The position numbers and the translations under genes were made by a program. Shown here piece by piece: positions 8,527 through 17,586 of a DNA stretch of 64,000 nt. The DNA comes from JANNPJ01 sp965200525 (GTDB lineage Bacteria > Actinomycetota > Actinomycetes > Actinomycetales > Kineosporiaceae): assembly GCA_965200525.1 (NCBI GenBank), contig OZ241368.1, positions 3,038,001-3,102,000 on the forward strand, in the 5' to 3' direction. Position 1 is the stretch's first letter, and each line of letters opens with the position of its first letter. The notes below the pieces were generated by a model, which worked only from the letters and a program-made list of their open reading frames with translations, made no database searches and was not told the DNA's origin.

Positions 8527-8682
8527 ACCGGCGGCGGCCTGCCATCCCCAGCCTCGCCGGTGGTCATCGCCGCGCAGAACTTCCCTGGACCGGTGCAGCA
8601 GGCCGCCACCTCCCAGCAGCCGGCCGACTCAGCTGCGCCGGTGGCGCCACCACCAACTGTGCCCACGATCCGGCGCAGTTGA
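8527..8682 (+). pseudogene. Out-of-frame tail resembling the end of the preceding gene
   Basis: This frame reads VVIAAQNFPGPVQQA, then a Pro/Ala-rich tail to TGA at 8680-8682. It resembles VAAQNFATPLNQA and the Pro/Ala end of the 520-residue protein just upstream, but lies in another frame. It is either a partial tandem duplication of the 3' end or the original C-terminus cut off by a frameshift. Confidence 0.45.
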
Positions 8683-9039
8683 GACCCGGCCCTGCGACCG
8701 GGGCTGCCCATTTCGAGAAGAGGACCGGACCCAGATCATGACTTTGGCCAGCACCGAAGTGGACCTCCCGATGGAGGCATATCCCGACGACAGCTGCAAC
8801 TCTGGCGCCGCCAGATGCGCGTTGAGTACGTCAGGCGCCAATGGATGACCGACCTGGTACTGGGGACTGCTACCGATGGCGCTGGCCACCTCAGTAAGCA
8901 CAGTGTCGTCACCGATCATGCCGAACTGCTCAAGCAGTCCGGTCAGCTGAGATCTGATCACGGATTCGTCCTGTCCCATCTCGAACGCCGTAACAACGGC
9001 GGCGGCCACGCCCTCGACGATCACACGACGCCCGTTCAT
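8629..9039 (-). CDS. Hypothetical protein, unknown function
   Basis: The ATG at 9037-9039 begins a soluble-looking protein. Its first ~90 residues have good composition (VIVEGVAAAVVTAFEMGQDE, LLEQFGMIGDDTVLTEVASA). The last ~45 residues become Arg/Ser-rich over the opposite-strand tail fragment and may not be real. The plus strand carries competing short frames here (ATG at 8739; MRVEYVRRQWM at 8815), so the strand call is uncertain. I recognise no family. It sits at the edge of the decayed conjugative region. Confidence 0.4.
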   Translation of the reverse strand: MNGRRVIVEGVAAAVVTAFEMGQDESVIRSQLTGLLEQFGMIGDDTVLTEVASAIGSSPQYQVGHPLAPDVLNAHLAAPELQLSSGYASIGRSTSVLAKVMIWVRSSSRNGQPRSQGRVSTAPDRGHSWWWRHRRS

Positions 9040-9273
9040 GTCTCGATCTTGCCGCAAGAAAACTGAGCATCTGGTCGGATGCAGGGCGTGGTGTTGCGCA
9101 GTCGGCGCACGATCGAGGCTGAAACGCTCCCGGTGATCTTCAGGGCGTGCTCGGCGCCCGGGTAGGCCGTGGCACCAGTCTTCGTCACCCGCCCCATCTC
9201 GCCGGCCCGCCACCGCATCGCATCAGGCGCAGGTCGAGCATGGAACGGTGATGGCGATCTGGGAAGGTGGGGC

Positions 9274-9519
9274 ATGAGCGGCAGAGCATCAGATGAAGAC
9301 GCCAAGCAGAATCGTGAGGGCTCACAGTTCCCGCTGCGCCGGTCCTTGATCTTCGACCTGTTGGTGCTCGTCGCAGCCGCCATCCTTGCCCGCAACACTG
9401 ACGGCTGGGTGCAGGAGCTAGCTGTCTTCCTGGCCGCGGTGGCGATCCTCTGGATCCCCTTCGACATCGTCCAGAACGTGCTTGCCCGGCGCAGGCAGGG
9501 CCGACCTCTCGACAGCTGA
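9274..9519 (+). CDS. Small two-helix membrane protein
   Basis: An 81-residue protein. The ATG at 9274 is preceded by GGGAAGG at 9261-9267, which decides the start over longer in-frame possibilities. The N-terminus is hydrophilic (MSGRASDEDAKQNREG). Two membrane segments follow: LIFDLLVLVAAAIL and ELAVFLAAVAILWIPFDIV, with a basic end (LARRRQGR). The function is unknown, and no operon partner is evident. Confidence 0.65.
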   Translation: MSGRASDEDAKQNREGSQFPLRRSLIFDLLVLVAAAILARNTDGWVQELAVFLAAVAILWIPFDIVQNVLARRRQGRPLDS

Positions 9520-9955
9520 CGTCACCCGCCTCGATCTGCTCCAGCACCCGTCGGTAGGTCGAGTCGATCTCGCCGTCCACCGTCACCACCGTGCGGGTGG
9601 CCGGCCGGGCCGCAATCACCTGCACCAGGCGCTCATACATCTGCGGCAAACCGCCCAGCCCACCGTTTCGCTCCAGCAATATGGCCGCGTCACGGTGCCC
9701 GTCGTTCTCCGGCCGCTGCGTCCGGCACACGAAACGAGCCACAGCATCAACCGGGTCCGACACCAGAGCAATCTCCACGAATTGCGCCCCTACCTGAAGG
9801 GCTAGCGCTTCCAGCTCCAGGACGAAATCGACCCGTCCAAAAATTGAGGAACCACCACATCGTGTCCTGCGGCCAAGTGGACACGGGCCATGGCAGCGGC
9901 CAGACGGAGTGTTGGTGGTGAATGCCCCGTACTCCCATTTCGGGATGTTCCCCCA
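9515..9955 (-). pseudogene. Frameshifted P-loop kinase-like protein (AAA_33 type)
   Basis: On the minus strand, three frames must be joined: FTTNTPSGR, then LAAAMARVHLAAGHDVVVPQ and FL, then (after another shift) EIALVSDPVDAVARFVCRT and ARPATRTVVTVDGEIDSTYR. Together these match the second half of small zeta-toxin/kinase-like AAA_33 proteins, which phosphorylate small molecules with an N-terminal P-loop. The P-loop segment is not recognisable upstream, so the gene is broken by at least two frameshifts and lacks its nucleotide-binding start. Confidence 0.55.
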
Positions 9956-10129
9956 GCTTGGCGGGTTTGCCCGCGGGTCTCGGGGGTCCGCCGGACGATG
10001 ACCCGCCCGGCGACGTCGCCGTCATCGTGCCCACTGTGCCGGCGGCCCGCCAAGGGCGGCCTGGCCGGCCAACCCCCACCTGCAGTGCAGGCCGGCCAGG
10101 CCACCCCTCCTGGCGCAGCTGCCGGCAGT

Positions 10130-10570
10130 TCAGCCAGACGAATCGGGTGCCGGTACCGGCGCGTCGGCCTGCCGGTTGACTCCCAGCCAGTACACGCCCA
10201 ACGCTTTCGCCGCTGCCAGGAACTCCTCGGGCGTCACCGGTTTCGGCACGTAGCTGTTGGCCCCGAGGCTGTAGCTCTCAGCCACGTCCCGGTCCTCCGT
10301 GGACGTCGTCAGCACGATCACCGGCAACGAGCGGGTACGCGGATCAGCGCGCAGCCGGGCCAGCACCTCCAGTCCACCCAGCCGGGGCATGTTGATGTCC
10401 AGCAGCACGATCGCCGGGCGCAAAGGCTCACTACCGTCCTGCGGCAGCAGCAGGGCCAGGGCCTCGATCCCGTCGCGGGCCACGACGATCTCGTTGCTGA
10501 TGTCGTTCTGCTCAAACGCGTACCGGGTTAGGAAAACGTCATCGGGGCTGTCATCAACCAGCAGGATCAC
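10130..10570 (-). CDS. Single-domain response regulator (CheY/Rcp1 type)
   Basis: A 146-residue receiver domain starting at GTG 10570: ILLVDDSPDD supplies the acidic pair, VLLDINMP the phospho-acceptor Asp, VLTTSTEDRD the Thr, and YVPKPV the Lys. A short Pro/Ala tail follows with no output domain. The pattern SPDDVFLTRYAFEQN resembles Rcp1-like regulators that partner with phytochrome or PAS kinases. It is the third of three same-strand receivers, 19 bases after the previous stop. No histidine kinase is nearby, so the phospho-donor must be encoded elsewhere. Confidence 0.9.
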   Translation of the reverse strand: MILLVDDSPDDVFLTRYAFEQNDISNEIVVARDGIEALALLLPQDGSEPLRPAIVLLDINMPRLGGLEVLARLRADPRTRSLPVIVLTTSTEDRDVAESYSLGANSYVPKPVTPEEFLAAAKALGVYWLGVNRQADAPVPAPDSSG

Positions 10571-10589
10571 TCCCGCGTTCGCGCTGATG

Positions 10590-10967
10590 TCAGGCCTGGG
10601 CTCGTTGCAGGGCCCGCTCGATCCCGGCGGCGAGGCTGGCCTTCTCGACCGGTTTTCTCATTAGGGCCGCGTTCAGCGCCCACGCCTCCTCAAGATCGGA
10701 GACGAGGTGGCGGGCGGTCAGCAGGATCGCCGGCATCTGCGCGGTCAGCGGGTGATGGCGGCGCAGGTGATCCAGCAGCTGCAGCCCGCTGATCAAGTCC
10801 ATCACGATGTCCACGACCGCCACATCCGGGACACCATGCTCATCCATCACCTGCAGAGCCTCGATCGCTGAGGTGGCGGTGAGCACGTCATGGCCCATCC
10901 CTGCCAGCCACACCTGCAGGAGCGCGGCGTTGTCCGGATCGTCCTCAACCAGTAGCACCGTGGGCAT
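10590..10967 (-). CDS. Single-domain response regulator
   Basis: A 125-residue receiver. The ATG at 10965-10967 has GGAG eight bases upstream; the longer frame to 11180 is discarded. VLLVEDDPDN gives the acidic pocket, VAVVDIVMD the acceptor Asp, ILLTARH the Thr and LMRKPVEK the Lys. It has no output domain. Together with the receivers on either side it forms a three-gene minus-strand run, possibly a phosphorelay set. The sequence is clearly different from the other two, so these are not recent duplicates. Confidence 0.9.
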   Translation of the reverse strand: MPTVLLVEDDPDNAALLQVWLAGMGHDVLTATSAIEALQVMDEHGVPDVAVVDIVMDLISGLQLLDHLRRHHPLTAQMPAILLTARHLVSDLEEAWALNAALMRKPVEKASLAAGIERALQRAQA

Positions 10968-11106
10968 CGGCGAGGCTCCAGATCGCTGAAAGCAGCACCG
11001 GCTGCTCGCGGCACCCCAAAGGTATCGGACCCCACTCCCGGCGCCTTGAGCCGGGCAAGCCTCTGACCCAGCCCGCCCAGGCTCAAGGCCCAACCCCACC
11101 AGGTGC

Positions 11107-11550
11107 TCAGCTGGCGGTCGGTAGGGCCGCGACCTGGGTGAAGAACTCCTCGATCCGGGCCACAACATCACCGAAGTCATCGAAGTTGATCGGCTTGCTT
11201 ACGTAGGCGTTCGCGTGCGCCGAATAGCTGGCCAAGATGTCGCCTGGGTCCTGGGAAGTGGTGAACACCAAGATCGGGATGGCCCGCAGCAGCGGATCAG
11301 ACTTGGCCTCGGCAAGCACCTGCCGCCCGTTCATGCCCGGCATGTTCAAGTCCAGAAGGACGACGTCCGGGCGCGGAGCAGCAGCAAACCGCCCCTGCCG
11401 GCGCAGGAAGGTGAGGGCTTCGAGGCCGTCGCGAGCGACGTGAACGACCCGGACGCTGCCGACCATCTCGAGGGCCTCGGTGATCAGCAGGACATCCCCG
11501 GGATCGTCATCCACGACCAGCAGCACGAGCTCTCGAACGGCCTTCACCAC
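11107..11550 (-). CDS. Single-domain response regulator (Rcp1 type)
   Basis: A receiver of about 147 residues starting at GTG 11550 (or the next codon, also GTG), behind a GGAGGTG ribosome site at about 11556-11562. The key residues are VVDDDPGD, VVLLDLNMPGMNG, VFTTSQDPGD and YVSKPINFDD. It is first of the three-receiver run and has no output domain. Its SAHANAYVSKP motif is like the SLGANSYVPKP of the third receiver, so these two belong to one subfamily. An intergenic gap of about 139 bases separates it from the next receiver. Confidence 0.9.
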   Translation of the reverse strand: MVKAVRELVLLVVDDDPGDVLLITEALEMVGSVRVVHVARDGLEALTFLRRQGRFAAAPRPDVVLLDLNMPGMNGRQVLAEAKSDPLLRAIPILVFTTSQDPGDILASYSAHANAYVSKPINFDDFGDVVARIEEFFTQVAALPTAS

Positions 11551-11977
11551 AGGGCACCTCCGCTGGTTAGGAGCACGAGCACGGGGACTGCGCAGGTACC
11601 CGGAACGGGAGCATAGGGCACCTGGGCATACGGGAGGTGCCCCTGCTCTCGCCCGCGCTGGAATCCCGGCCAAGATGGAACCGCCACGGCGTGGCGGCCA
11701 CAGTGAGAGCGGGGCAGCCACGCCGTGACCTGCACACTCGCCCACGCGCGGCCGTGCCCGCCGGGTTCAGTGCGGGGCGCCGGCCTGCAGAGCCGCGGCA
11801 TGCTCATCGACCGGATGCCCGCAGGGGGCGGCGACAGCGACGATGACGATCTGGCCGTGGGCGCGGGCCCGGGTTTCGCGCAGGCCGGTGGTCGGCTGCT
11901 GTCACCCGGCTCACTTCAACTGCTCTCCCCCTGTCCGGGCCGGCCCGGTCCAGCGCCCGCTTGGCCCGGCGAGCAGA
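11551..11977. other. Intergenic, no gene seen
   Basis: No recognisable coding sequence on either strand. The region should contain the promoter for the three-receiver run. A C-rich stretch near 11921-11950 adjoins the broken Tn3 transposase. Confidence 0.5.
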
Positions 11978-13008
11978 TCACGCGCCTCCTGTGCCTTCGA
12001 TGGCCAAGCCGCCGCGGCCCGCAGGCGCGTCAAGGCTGAGGATGATGTTCTCCTTCCCGGTGACCCGCTTGAAGGCGTTGACCAGTTCCTCGGTGACCTT
12101 CTTGTCCGCCCGCGCGCCGATGCGATGCACAGTGGAGATCAGCAACTCCACCAACGTGTCCGTGATCTCCTGCTGACGGGTATGCAGCAAGGCGGCCAGC
12201 AGCACGAGCATCAGCGGGCGCGGATGAGCACGCAGGTGCGACGGCGACTCCACCGCGGCCCGCGCCCGCCAGGAAGCAAGCACCCTCGGGGCGACGTCGG
12301 CGAACAACTCCGCTGGCAGGCCGATCGCCCGAACCGCGCGCAGCTTACGGATCTCGGTCAGCATCGAGTCCAAGCTGACATTGCCCGGCACCGACTTGAT
12401 CAGCGCCAGCAGCGCGTCGAAGGCCTCGGCGTCATCACGGACCTGCACATCACCAGCGCGCCCAGCCGGGCCGCGACCTCGCCCGGCAGCTGATCCAAAA
12501 TCCTGGCGGTCAGCACCTGCTCGCCCTGGTGCAACGCCGACCGCACGATCCGCTCGACCCGCCCACCCGCCGGCGGCTCGATCTGCTCTGCCCTGCACCG
12601 GGCCAGCAACTCGCCGCGGACCAGCTCAGGACGCCGTTCCGCCTCGCACACGTTCGTGGCCAGCCAACCGGTCAGCTCGTCCGCATCGGCCACCGAGCAC
12701 TGTCGAAAGCCCAGATGCTCGCGGATCTGCGCCCGGTGGTACGCGATTGTGCTACCCGACCACTCGTAAAACCCCAGCGCCGACGCCGGCACGTCGATCT
12801 GGCGGGCAACAAACGCCACCGCCTCATCCGGCAGTTCACTACGCCCCCGCGGGAACCGGCCCACGCCCCCGTAGAACTTCAGCAGCAGCGCGAACCCCAA
12901 CCGGGTCGCCCCACGCTTCCCGGCGATCAGCGCCTGCTCGTCATCCAGCAACGTCCAGTGCTCGACGAGCTCATCAAGCTCCAACGATCTGCCACGATGG
13001 GTGATCAT
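11978..13008 (-). pseudogene. Truncated, frameshifted Tn3-family transposase (N-terminal part)
   Basis: The start matches the DUF4158 N-terminal domain of Tn3 TnpA: LDDEQALIAGKRGATRLGFA, LLLKFYGGVGRFP, FVARQIDVP and the ADADELTGWLA region. At about 12450-12470 the frame changes, and the continuation FDALLALIKSVPGNVSLDSM plus VLLAALLHTRQQEITDTLV belongs to the same protein. Only about 340 of the ~1000 residues are present; the DDE catalytic core is missing. No resolvase and no clear terminal inverted repeat were found. It is an old fragment. Confidence 0.8.
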
Positions 13009-13190
13009 TCCGTAACAAAAAGCCCAATGTGGCCCTTTTGACCCAGCTGCACCCGAGCTAAGGATCGCTGCTGATTCGATCTGGTGACACGTTCCTTACC
13101 GGCACGAAATTCGTGAGTTCAGCCGGACTGAAGGCGGTTCAGCGGGAACCCACAGCTTTTTCGAGAGTGATTTTGACGAACCCGCGCGGT

Positions 13191-14462
13191 TCATGGGGTG
13201 GGGCTCGTCTCGAGCCGGTCGTCGAGCAGGTTCTGGGCGATGCCGGCGTAGCGGCTGGCGGTGGTGTGGGAAAGGTTGAAGACGAGGGCGAGATGCAGCG
13301 GGTCGGCGCCGGTGGTCAGGGCCTCGTGCAGGATCCGGTCCTTGCGCACGCGTTCCAGGTCAACGCCGTCACGGCGGAGGTTCCAGGCGAGGTAGCCCGC
13401 GGTGATCGGGCCGGTTCCGAGGGCAGTTTTCTGCGAGATCAGGACGTGCCGGTTGGGGGTGGCTGGCCAGGTGCCGCGTCGGTGGTCCAACCAAGTCAGC
13501 AGCGTCCGGTGGGTCAGGTCACCCAGCCGTTGGGGGTTCCCGGCCAGGGTGATTCGTCGGTTGGGTAGATCGATGTCGTCGAGCCGGAGGGACCGGATCA
13601 TTGCCGGCCGGGCTGCCTGGATGGCGGCCAGGGCGATGATCAGCCGCGGGCCGGGATGGGCGGCGATCTGCTTGACGGCCCGGATCTCGGCGTCGGTCAT
13701 CGGTAGGAGACTGGATTCGATCTTTCTCGACTTCAGCCGGGTGGCGGGGTTGGTGAAGGTCAGGGCGTGCTTCTTGACGTAGCCGAACAGCGATCGCAGC
13801 GCCGTGATCGCCGTGTTGCGCTGCCATCCACGCACGGGCTCCAGTACCGCGGTGACGTCGGCGCTGGTGATCTCCCGCAGATGGCTGCGGTGGGTCGCCC
13901 ACTGCGCGAGGAACGGCTTGAGTGCACCGAAGTAGACATAGAGCGTGGCCGGGGACCGGGGTCGAGCGCGCTTGTCGCCCTCAAGCAGGACCAGCAGCCA
14001 GGATCGGACCCCCTCAGCGAAGCCGGCGGGCAGCTCGCTGGTGCGGTGCTCGATCCAGGACCTGATCGATGCGGTGGTGTCGTCCTCGAGGAGCCCGAGG
14101 CCGGTGAGGACCTCAGCGACTCGCGGAGTGGAGGCGTGCCGGGGTGTGCGGGAGCGGACCTCGCTCAGCGTCACCGGTTGGCCGGGCGGGCGCTCCTGAA
14201 GCAGCACGGTGAGGCCGTCAACGACGAGCCTGAGCGTGGAGCGGCTCCAGCTGTGCGTTTGCCCGAGATCCCGGGCCTGGGCTGCCGCCGACTGCAGGAC
14301 CGGGTTGTCCGAGCTGAACGCCGGATGCTGCCAGCGGGCGGGTGGTGCAAGCCCTGCCTTCCGGCGCAAGTACGAGGCCATAGCTGAGCAGTTGTTGTTG
14401 CAGTAGCGCCGATCTCGCCGGCTCCCGACCGGCAGCGGGGTCTGGCAGTACTCGCAGTTCAC
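13191..14462 (-). CDS. Zinc-ribbon tyrosine-recombinase-like protein, degenerate catalytic set
   Basis: A 423-residue protein. An N-terminal zinc-binding motif (CEYCQTPLP ... RYCNNNCS, residues ~3-25) is followed by a core-binding segment and an integrase-like fold. An Arg matching catalytic Arg I is present (AARPAMIRSLRLDDI), and the end LSHTTASRYAGIA carries His and Tyr. However, the usual HxLRH box reads RILHEAL, so Arg II appears lost. It is third in an operon, starting inside the stop of the HTH gene (ATGA). It is probably a helper or inactive recombinase that binds DNA, as in multi-recombinase elements (inference). Confidence 0.8.
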   Translation of the reverse strand: MNCEYCQTPLPVGSRRDRRYCNNNCSAMASYLRRKAGLAPPARWQHPAFSSDNPVLQSAAAQARDLGQTHSWSRSTLRLVVDGLTVLLQERPPGQPVTLSEVRSRTPRHASTPRVAEVLTGLGLLEDDTTASIRSWIEHRTSELPAGFAEGVRSWLLVLLEGDKRARPRSPATLYVYFGALKPFLAQWATHRSHLREITSADVTAVLEPVRGWQRNTAITALRSLFGYVKKHALTFTNPATRLKSRKIESSLLPMTDAEIRAVKQIAAHPGPRLIIALAAIQAARPAMIRSLRLDDIDLPNRRITLAGNPQRLGDLTHRTLLTWLDHRRGTWPATPNRHVLISQKTALGTGPITAGYLAWNLRRDGVDLERVRKDRILHEALTTGADPLHLALVFNLSHTTASRYAGIAQNLLDDRLETSPTP

Positions 14463-14782
14463 CGTGGCGGCAGCGATCGCCCGGTGCGTGCTCGAGGCGT
14501 GGGCGGGTGGGTCTCACCCACGGCGGCAACGTGCCGGGCAGGTGCTGGTTGGGGTGCGGGCACGGCGTCTGGCTCAGACAGCAGGAGCTCCTCGACACCA
14601 CAGCCGAGCACGGCGCAGAAGATGTCCAGCTCATCGAGCTTGATCACGTTGGGGTTGCCCGACCACAGGCCGGACATCTTCCCAGCGCTGATCACCAGGC
14701 CGCGTTCGGCCAGCAGCCGCTGGAACTCACTTGCCTTCCAGATACCACGGTTGGCCGCGGCCAACCGAAGGTTCCACTTCAT
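14459..14782 (-). CDS. Small helix-turn-helix (XRE-like) DNA-binding protein
   Basis: 107 residues from the ATG at 14780-14782, chosen because GGAAGGA lies about ten bases upstream and the codon overlaps the preceding stop by one base. Residues ~5-65 form an XRE-type HTH (WKASEFQRLLAERGLVISAG, KMSGLWSGNP, IKLDELDIFCAVLGCGVEEL). A Pro/Ala-rich tail follows. It is sandwiched between two tyrosine-recombinase-type genes with overlaps on both sides, so it is likely a regulator or directionality factor of that element. An upstream in-frame extension to 14956 is not needed. Confidence 0.85.
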   Translation of the reverse strand: MKWNLRLAAANRGIWKASEFQRLLAERGLVISAGKMSGLWSGNPNVIKLDELDIFCAVLGCGVEELLLSEPDAVPAPQPAPARHVAAVGETHPPTPRARTGRSLPPR

Positions 14783-15855
14783 CAGCTGAGTCCTTCCCAT
14801 CGGGTGCTTGCGCGTTCCTGGCCGGCGACCCAGGCGTCTTCGACATGACTGGCATGGACGTGGATGTACCGGGCTGTCGTTCCGGTCCAGGCATGGCCGA
14901 GCAGCTCCTGGATGGCGAACAGATTCATCCCGGCCAGATAGAGCCTTGAAGCGCAAAAGTGGCGCAGGACATGGGGTGTCAGCTTCCCGTCCCAGGCCGG
15001 AAGGTGCCTGGTGGCGGCCTCGGCCAGGGACCGTCTGAACACGTCCGCGGTGGCCCGAGCGCTGGAGCCGTCGATGTTCTTGCGTTCGGAGGGAAACAGC
15101 GGCGCACCATGGCGACTGGGGTCGGCATCGAGCTGTCCCAGGACGTCCTCGATGAACCAGCGCAGGCTGCGGTCAGCACCGTTGATCAGCGGCACCAGCC
15201 GAGCCTTGGGCCCTTTACGGCGCGAGCCTTTGCCATGGCGCACGTTGAGTTTCCCGAACCGGCCCAACTCCCAGCGAACGTCGTCCAGGTCAAGCATCCG
15301 GGCTTCGTTGATCCGCAGGCCGACGTCGGCCGCGAGCCGGGCGACCGCATAGTTGCGGGCGGTGGGGCCGAACTTGCGGGAGGTCACCAGTTCTTCGCGC
15401 CAGCCGGCGAAGAGCTGCTCGATCTCCTCCTCGGTCGGCGGGATCCGTAACTGCGGCTCGACCGAGGCTCGCGGCCGGTTCATCTCATCCAGCGGGCACT
15501 CGACCACCCGGCCGGTGAGGTTGTGCAGTTCGACCTTGTGCCGCAACTCCAGGAACTGGAAGAACACCGTCAGAGCGGCGGCCCGCCCGGTCCGCGTCGA
15601 GGGCTTGGCATCGCGCAGGACCTTTCCGAAGTAGGTATCGGCGTCGGCCTCCTGCATCTCCCACAACGGGCGGGCGAACCAGTCGCGGATCAGCTCCAGA
15701 TGGTTGGTGTCGTTGCGGATGGTGCTGTCCACCAGCCCGGCCGAGGCCCGTGCCAGCACGAACCCGGCCAGGACATCGGTCTCGAAGGACGCAAGATCCT
15801 CCTCGGTCGCCGGCTCGTGGAACTCGCGCAGATCACGCACCGCGGCCAGGCCCAC
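14782..15855 (-). CDS. Tyrosine recombinase/integrase with complete catalytic set
   Basis: A 357-residue phage-type integrase starting at GTG 15855. The N-terminal SAM-like core-binding domain (residues ~25-125) includes STIRNDTNHLELIRDWF. The catalytic domain has Arg I in DVGLRINEARMLDLDD, Lys in RHGKGSRRKGPKA, HxLRH in LTPHVLRHFCASRLY, the second His in LLGHAWTGTTARY, and the Tyr in that same box. It is first of a three-gene operon (recombinase, HTH, zinc-ribbon recombinase). An upstream stretch of about 340 bases should carry its promoter and perhaps an end of the element. No tRNA attachment site is seen. Confidence 0.93.
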   Translation of the reverse strand: MGLAAVRDLREFHEPATEEDLASFETDVLAGFVLARASAGLVDSTIRNDTNHLELIRDWFARPLWEMQEADADTYFGKVLRDAKPSTRTGRAAALTVFFQFLELRHKVELHNLTGRVVECPLDEMNRPRASVEPQLRIPPTEEEIEQLFAGWREELVTSRKFGPTARNYAVARLAADVGLRINEARMLDLDDVRWELGRFGKLNVRHGKGSRRKGPKARLVPLINGADRSLRWFIEDVLGQLDADPSRHGAPLFPSERKNIDGSSARATADVFRRSLAEAATRHLPAWDGKLTPHVLRHFCASRLYLAGMNLFAIQELLGHAWTGTTARYIHVHASHVEDAWVAGQERASTRWEGLS

Positions 15856-16191
15856 TGCACACCCCCGAACTTCACCCAGGCTGAACTTTCATGGCTGCCA
15901 GAACCATAGCGCCACTGAGAGTGAAGTTTGACCAACCAAGAGTGACAGTAGGTCGAGCGGGGGAAAGGCCCAGGTCCAGCCACGATCAGGCCAGGGTCCG
16001 GCTCAAGGAAGGGGGTCACGAACTCGTCGACTGTTGCTTACCCGAGTGTCGGTGGAGGCCGCACGGCGTGGCACGGGCGGGTGCACGGACGAACCCGGCC
16101 CGCCCTCTTGCCCGCAAAACTGAGCGACGAAACATGGTCGTCACAGCTGCGGGTGATGTGTGGCGGCCGGCGACATAACTCCCCTTGGCCT

Positions 16192-16873
16192 CTACTGACG
16201 CGGGCCGGAGGTTGCGGTGATGCTGACGTCGGAGCACTTGGTGGCCTTGGCCAGGCGGGCCCGGTAGGTGGCGTCGGTGGCGAACCATCGTCGAGGTAGG
16301 TGGTGGGCGAACTGCTGTGCGGTCAGGTCGACGACGATCAGCTGATCGGCGAGGGTGACGATCGTGGCGTGGTGCAGGAACGCCATGGTCTGTAGCTGCT
16401 CGTCGAGCCAGCCGGTGACCAACGCGGGCCTGGCCGGGAAGCCGGCGGCCGCGGCTGCGGCGTGGACCTGCGGTTGCCAGATTAGGCAGTCACCGTCGGC
16501 GGGGAAGGTCGGGCCGCACACCCCGCTGAGGACCTGGGCGAGCCCGAGCACCACGGAGACGTCACCGGGATGGCCCTGGTGCTCCAGGACGCAGGTCAGG
16601 TGCGCGGCCAGCGGGTCGACGCCGGCGGCCACGAATCGCAGGACGTCGCCGTGGCACGGCCCCGTGCCGGGCCTGCACCAGCAGGCCAGGTCGGCACCTG
16701 CCAGTTCGGTCCGGACGGCAGCGACGAGCTCGGGGGAGGAGTCCAGGTCGTCGGCGTAGGCGGCGACGGCGTCGGGCTGGTCGTGCCCGCTCCCGCAGGT
16801 GCGGCAGTGACTGCCGATGCGATGGCGGTTCTCGAAGCGGCTGGCGGGTGATGCGTGAGGTCAGCGGCCACAT
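16192..16873 (-). pseudogene. DUF4326 protein, best-preserved copy, frameshifted near its start
   Basis: Read from ATG 16873 (MWPLTSRITRQP), the frame shifts near 16840 into FENRHRIGSHCRTCGSGHDQ, DAVAAYADDLDSSPELVAAV and ELAGADLACWCRPGTGPCHG, the DUF4326 signature. A long second part (GPTFPADGDCLIWQPQ, LPRRWFATDATYRARLAKAT) runs to the stop at 16192. One base change would restore a ~226-residue protein. Cys and His residues in the CRTCGSGH and CWC...PCH segments suggest metal binding or catalysis, but the family has no proven role. Broken relatives lie at 32.0 kb and 47.8 kb, and similarity to the latter extends over 100 bases past the stop. Confidence 0.7.
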
Positions 16874-17303
16874 CTCGGTCACCACCGTGATCACGGTCCT
16901 GCGCGCCTGCGCGGCCGCGCACAGTGGTGGCGGGCCCGCGCTCATCGAACGCGCCGCCCGTTCCAAGTTGGCTGGGCATCCCCCCACTCTGAGCATCCCT
17001 GCGCGTGGCCCCACGTCCTGCGTTCGCAGCCCACCCTGCGGTGAAGCGGTCCGGTATCCGTGCCGTACGGCGTTCTCAGCTGTGGTTATCCGGTTGAGGT
17101 GCACCTCAAGGACACCGTGAAAGGAGTTCTCGGTTCCGGGCGCGTGATATGTGGCCTGTGCAGTGCTTTCGGGCGCCGGCACGCAACGGCACCGGCAGCA
17201 GCCGCCTACGACACGCTTTGCGGGCAGCACCGGCAGATCACGGCCTGTGGCCCAGGGGCCTAGCCACCCACCTTTCTGCGTGCCCAGCCATTGGCAGGCG
17301 ACC

Positions 17304-17555
17304 ATGAACGCGCACGAGCGCGCAGATCCGCCGCAGGACAGCAACCCCAGCGATGGCGCTGCCATCTCTCCTGGTCCTCCTGGCTGCGGTCCGCAGGCTA
17401 TGGCGGCGGCGGTGCCGGCGTACGCGGAACTGGCTTCTTTGGTTGCGCCGCCCGCCTCCGTGGCTGTTTATGTCGTGACCGACAAGGACGCCTTCCGAGC
17501 CGCTCTAGACCGTACGCCTTGGAGCGCGTGCGGCCGGCGTTTGTCTTCTTCTTGA
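17304..17555 (+). CDS. Possible N-terminal remnant of a GAF/ANTAR regulator
   Basis: An 83-codon frame from the ATG at 17304. The segment AAVPAYAELASLVAPP resembles the start of GAF-ANTAR proteins such as the one at 34508 (AVQAYAELGLIVLND), but the frame ends without a GAF or ANTAR domain. It runs into the 3' side of the convergent sortase gene. Weakly supported. Confidence 0.25.
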   Translation: MNAHERADPPQDSNPSDGAAISPGPPGCGPQAMAAAVPAYAELASLVAPPASVAVYVVTDKDAFRAALDRTPWSACGRRLSSS

Positions 17556-17586
17556 GGTGGCGTTTGGAACCAGACGCAAGAGTTTC

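Noticed and set aside
11978..13190. Complete Tn3 transposon
   Set aside because: Only the N-terminal third of the transposase, no resolvase and no inverted repeats.
15856..16191. tRNA attachment site for the integrase
   Set aside because: No cloverleaf or tRNA 3' end was found in the flanks of the recombinase operon.
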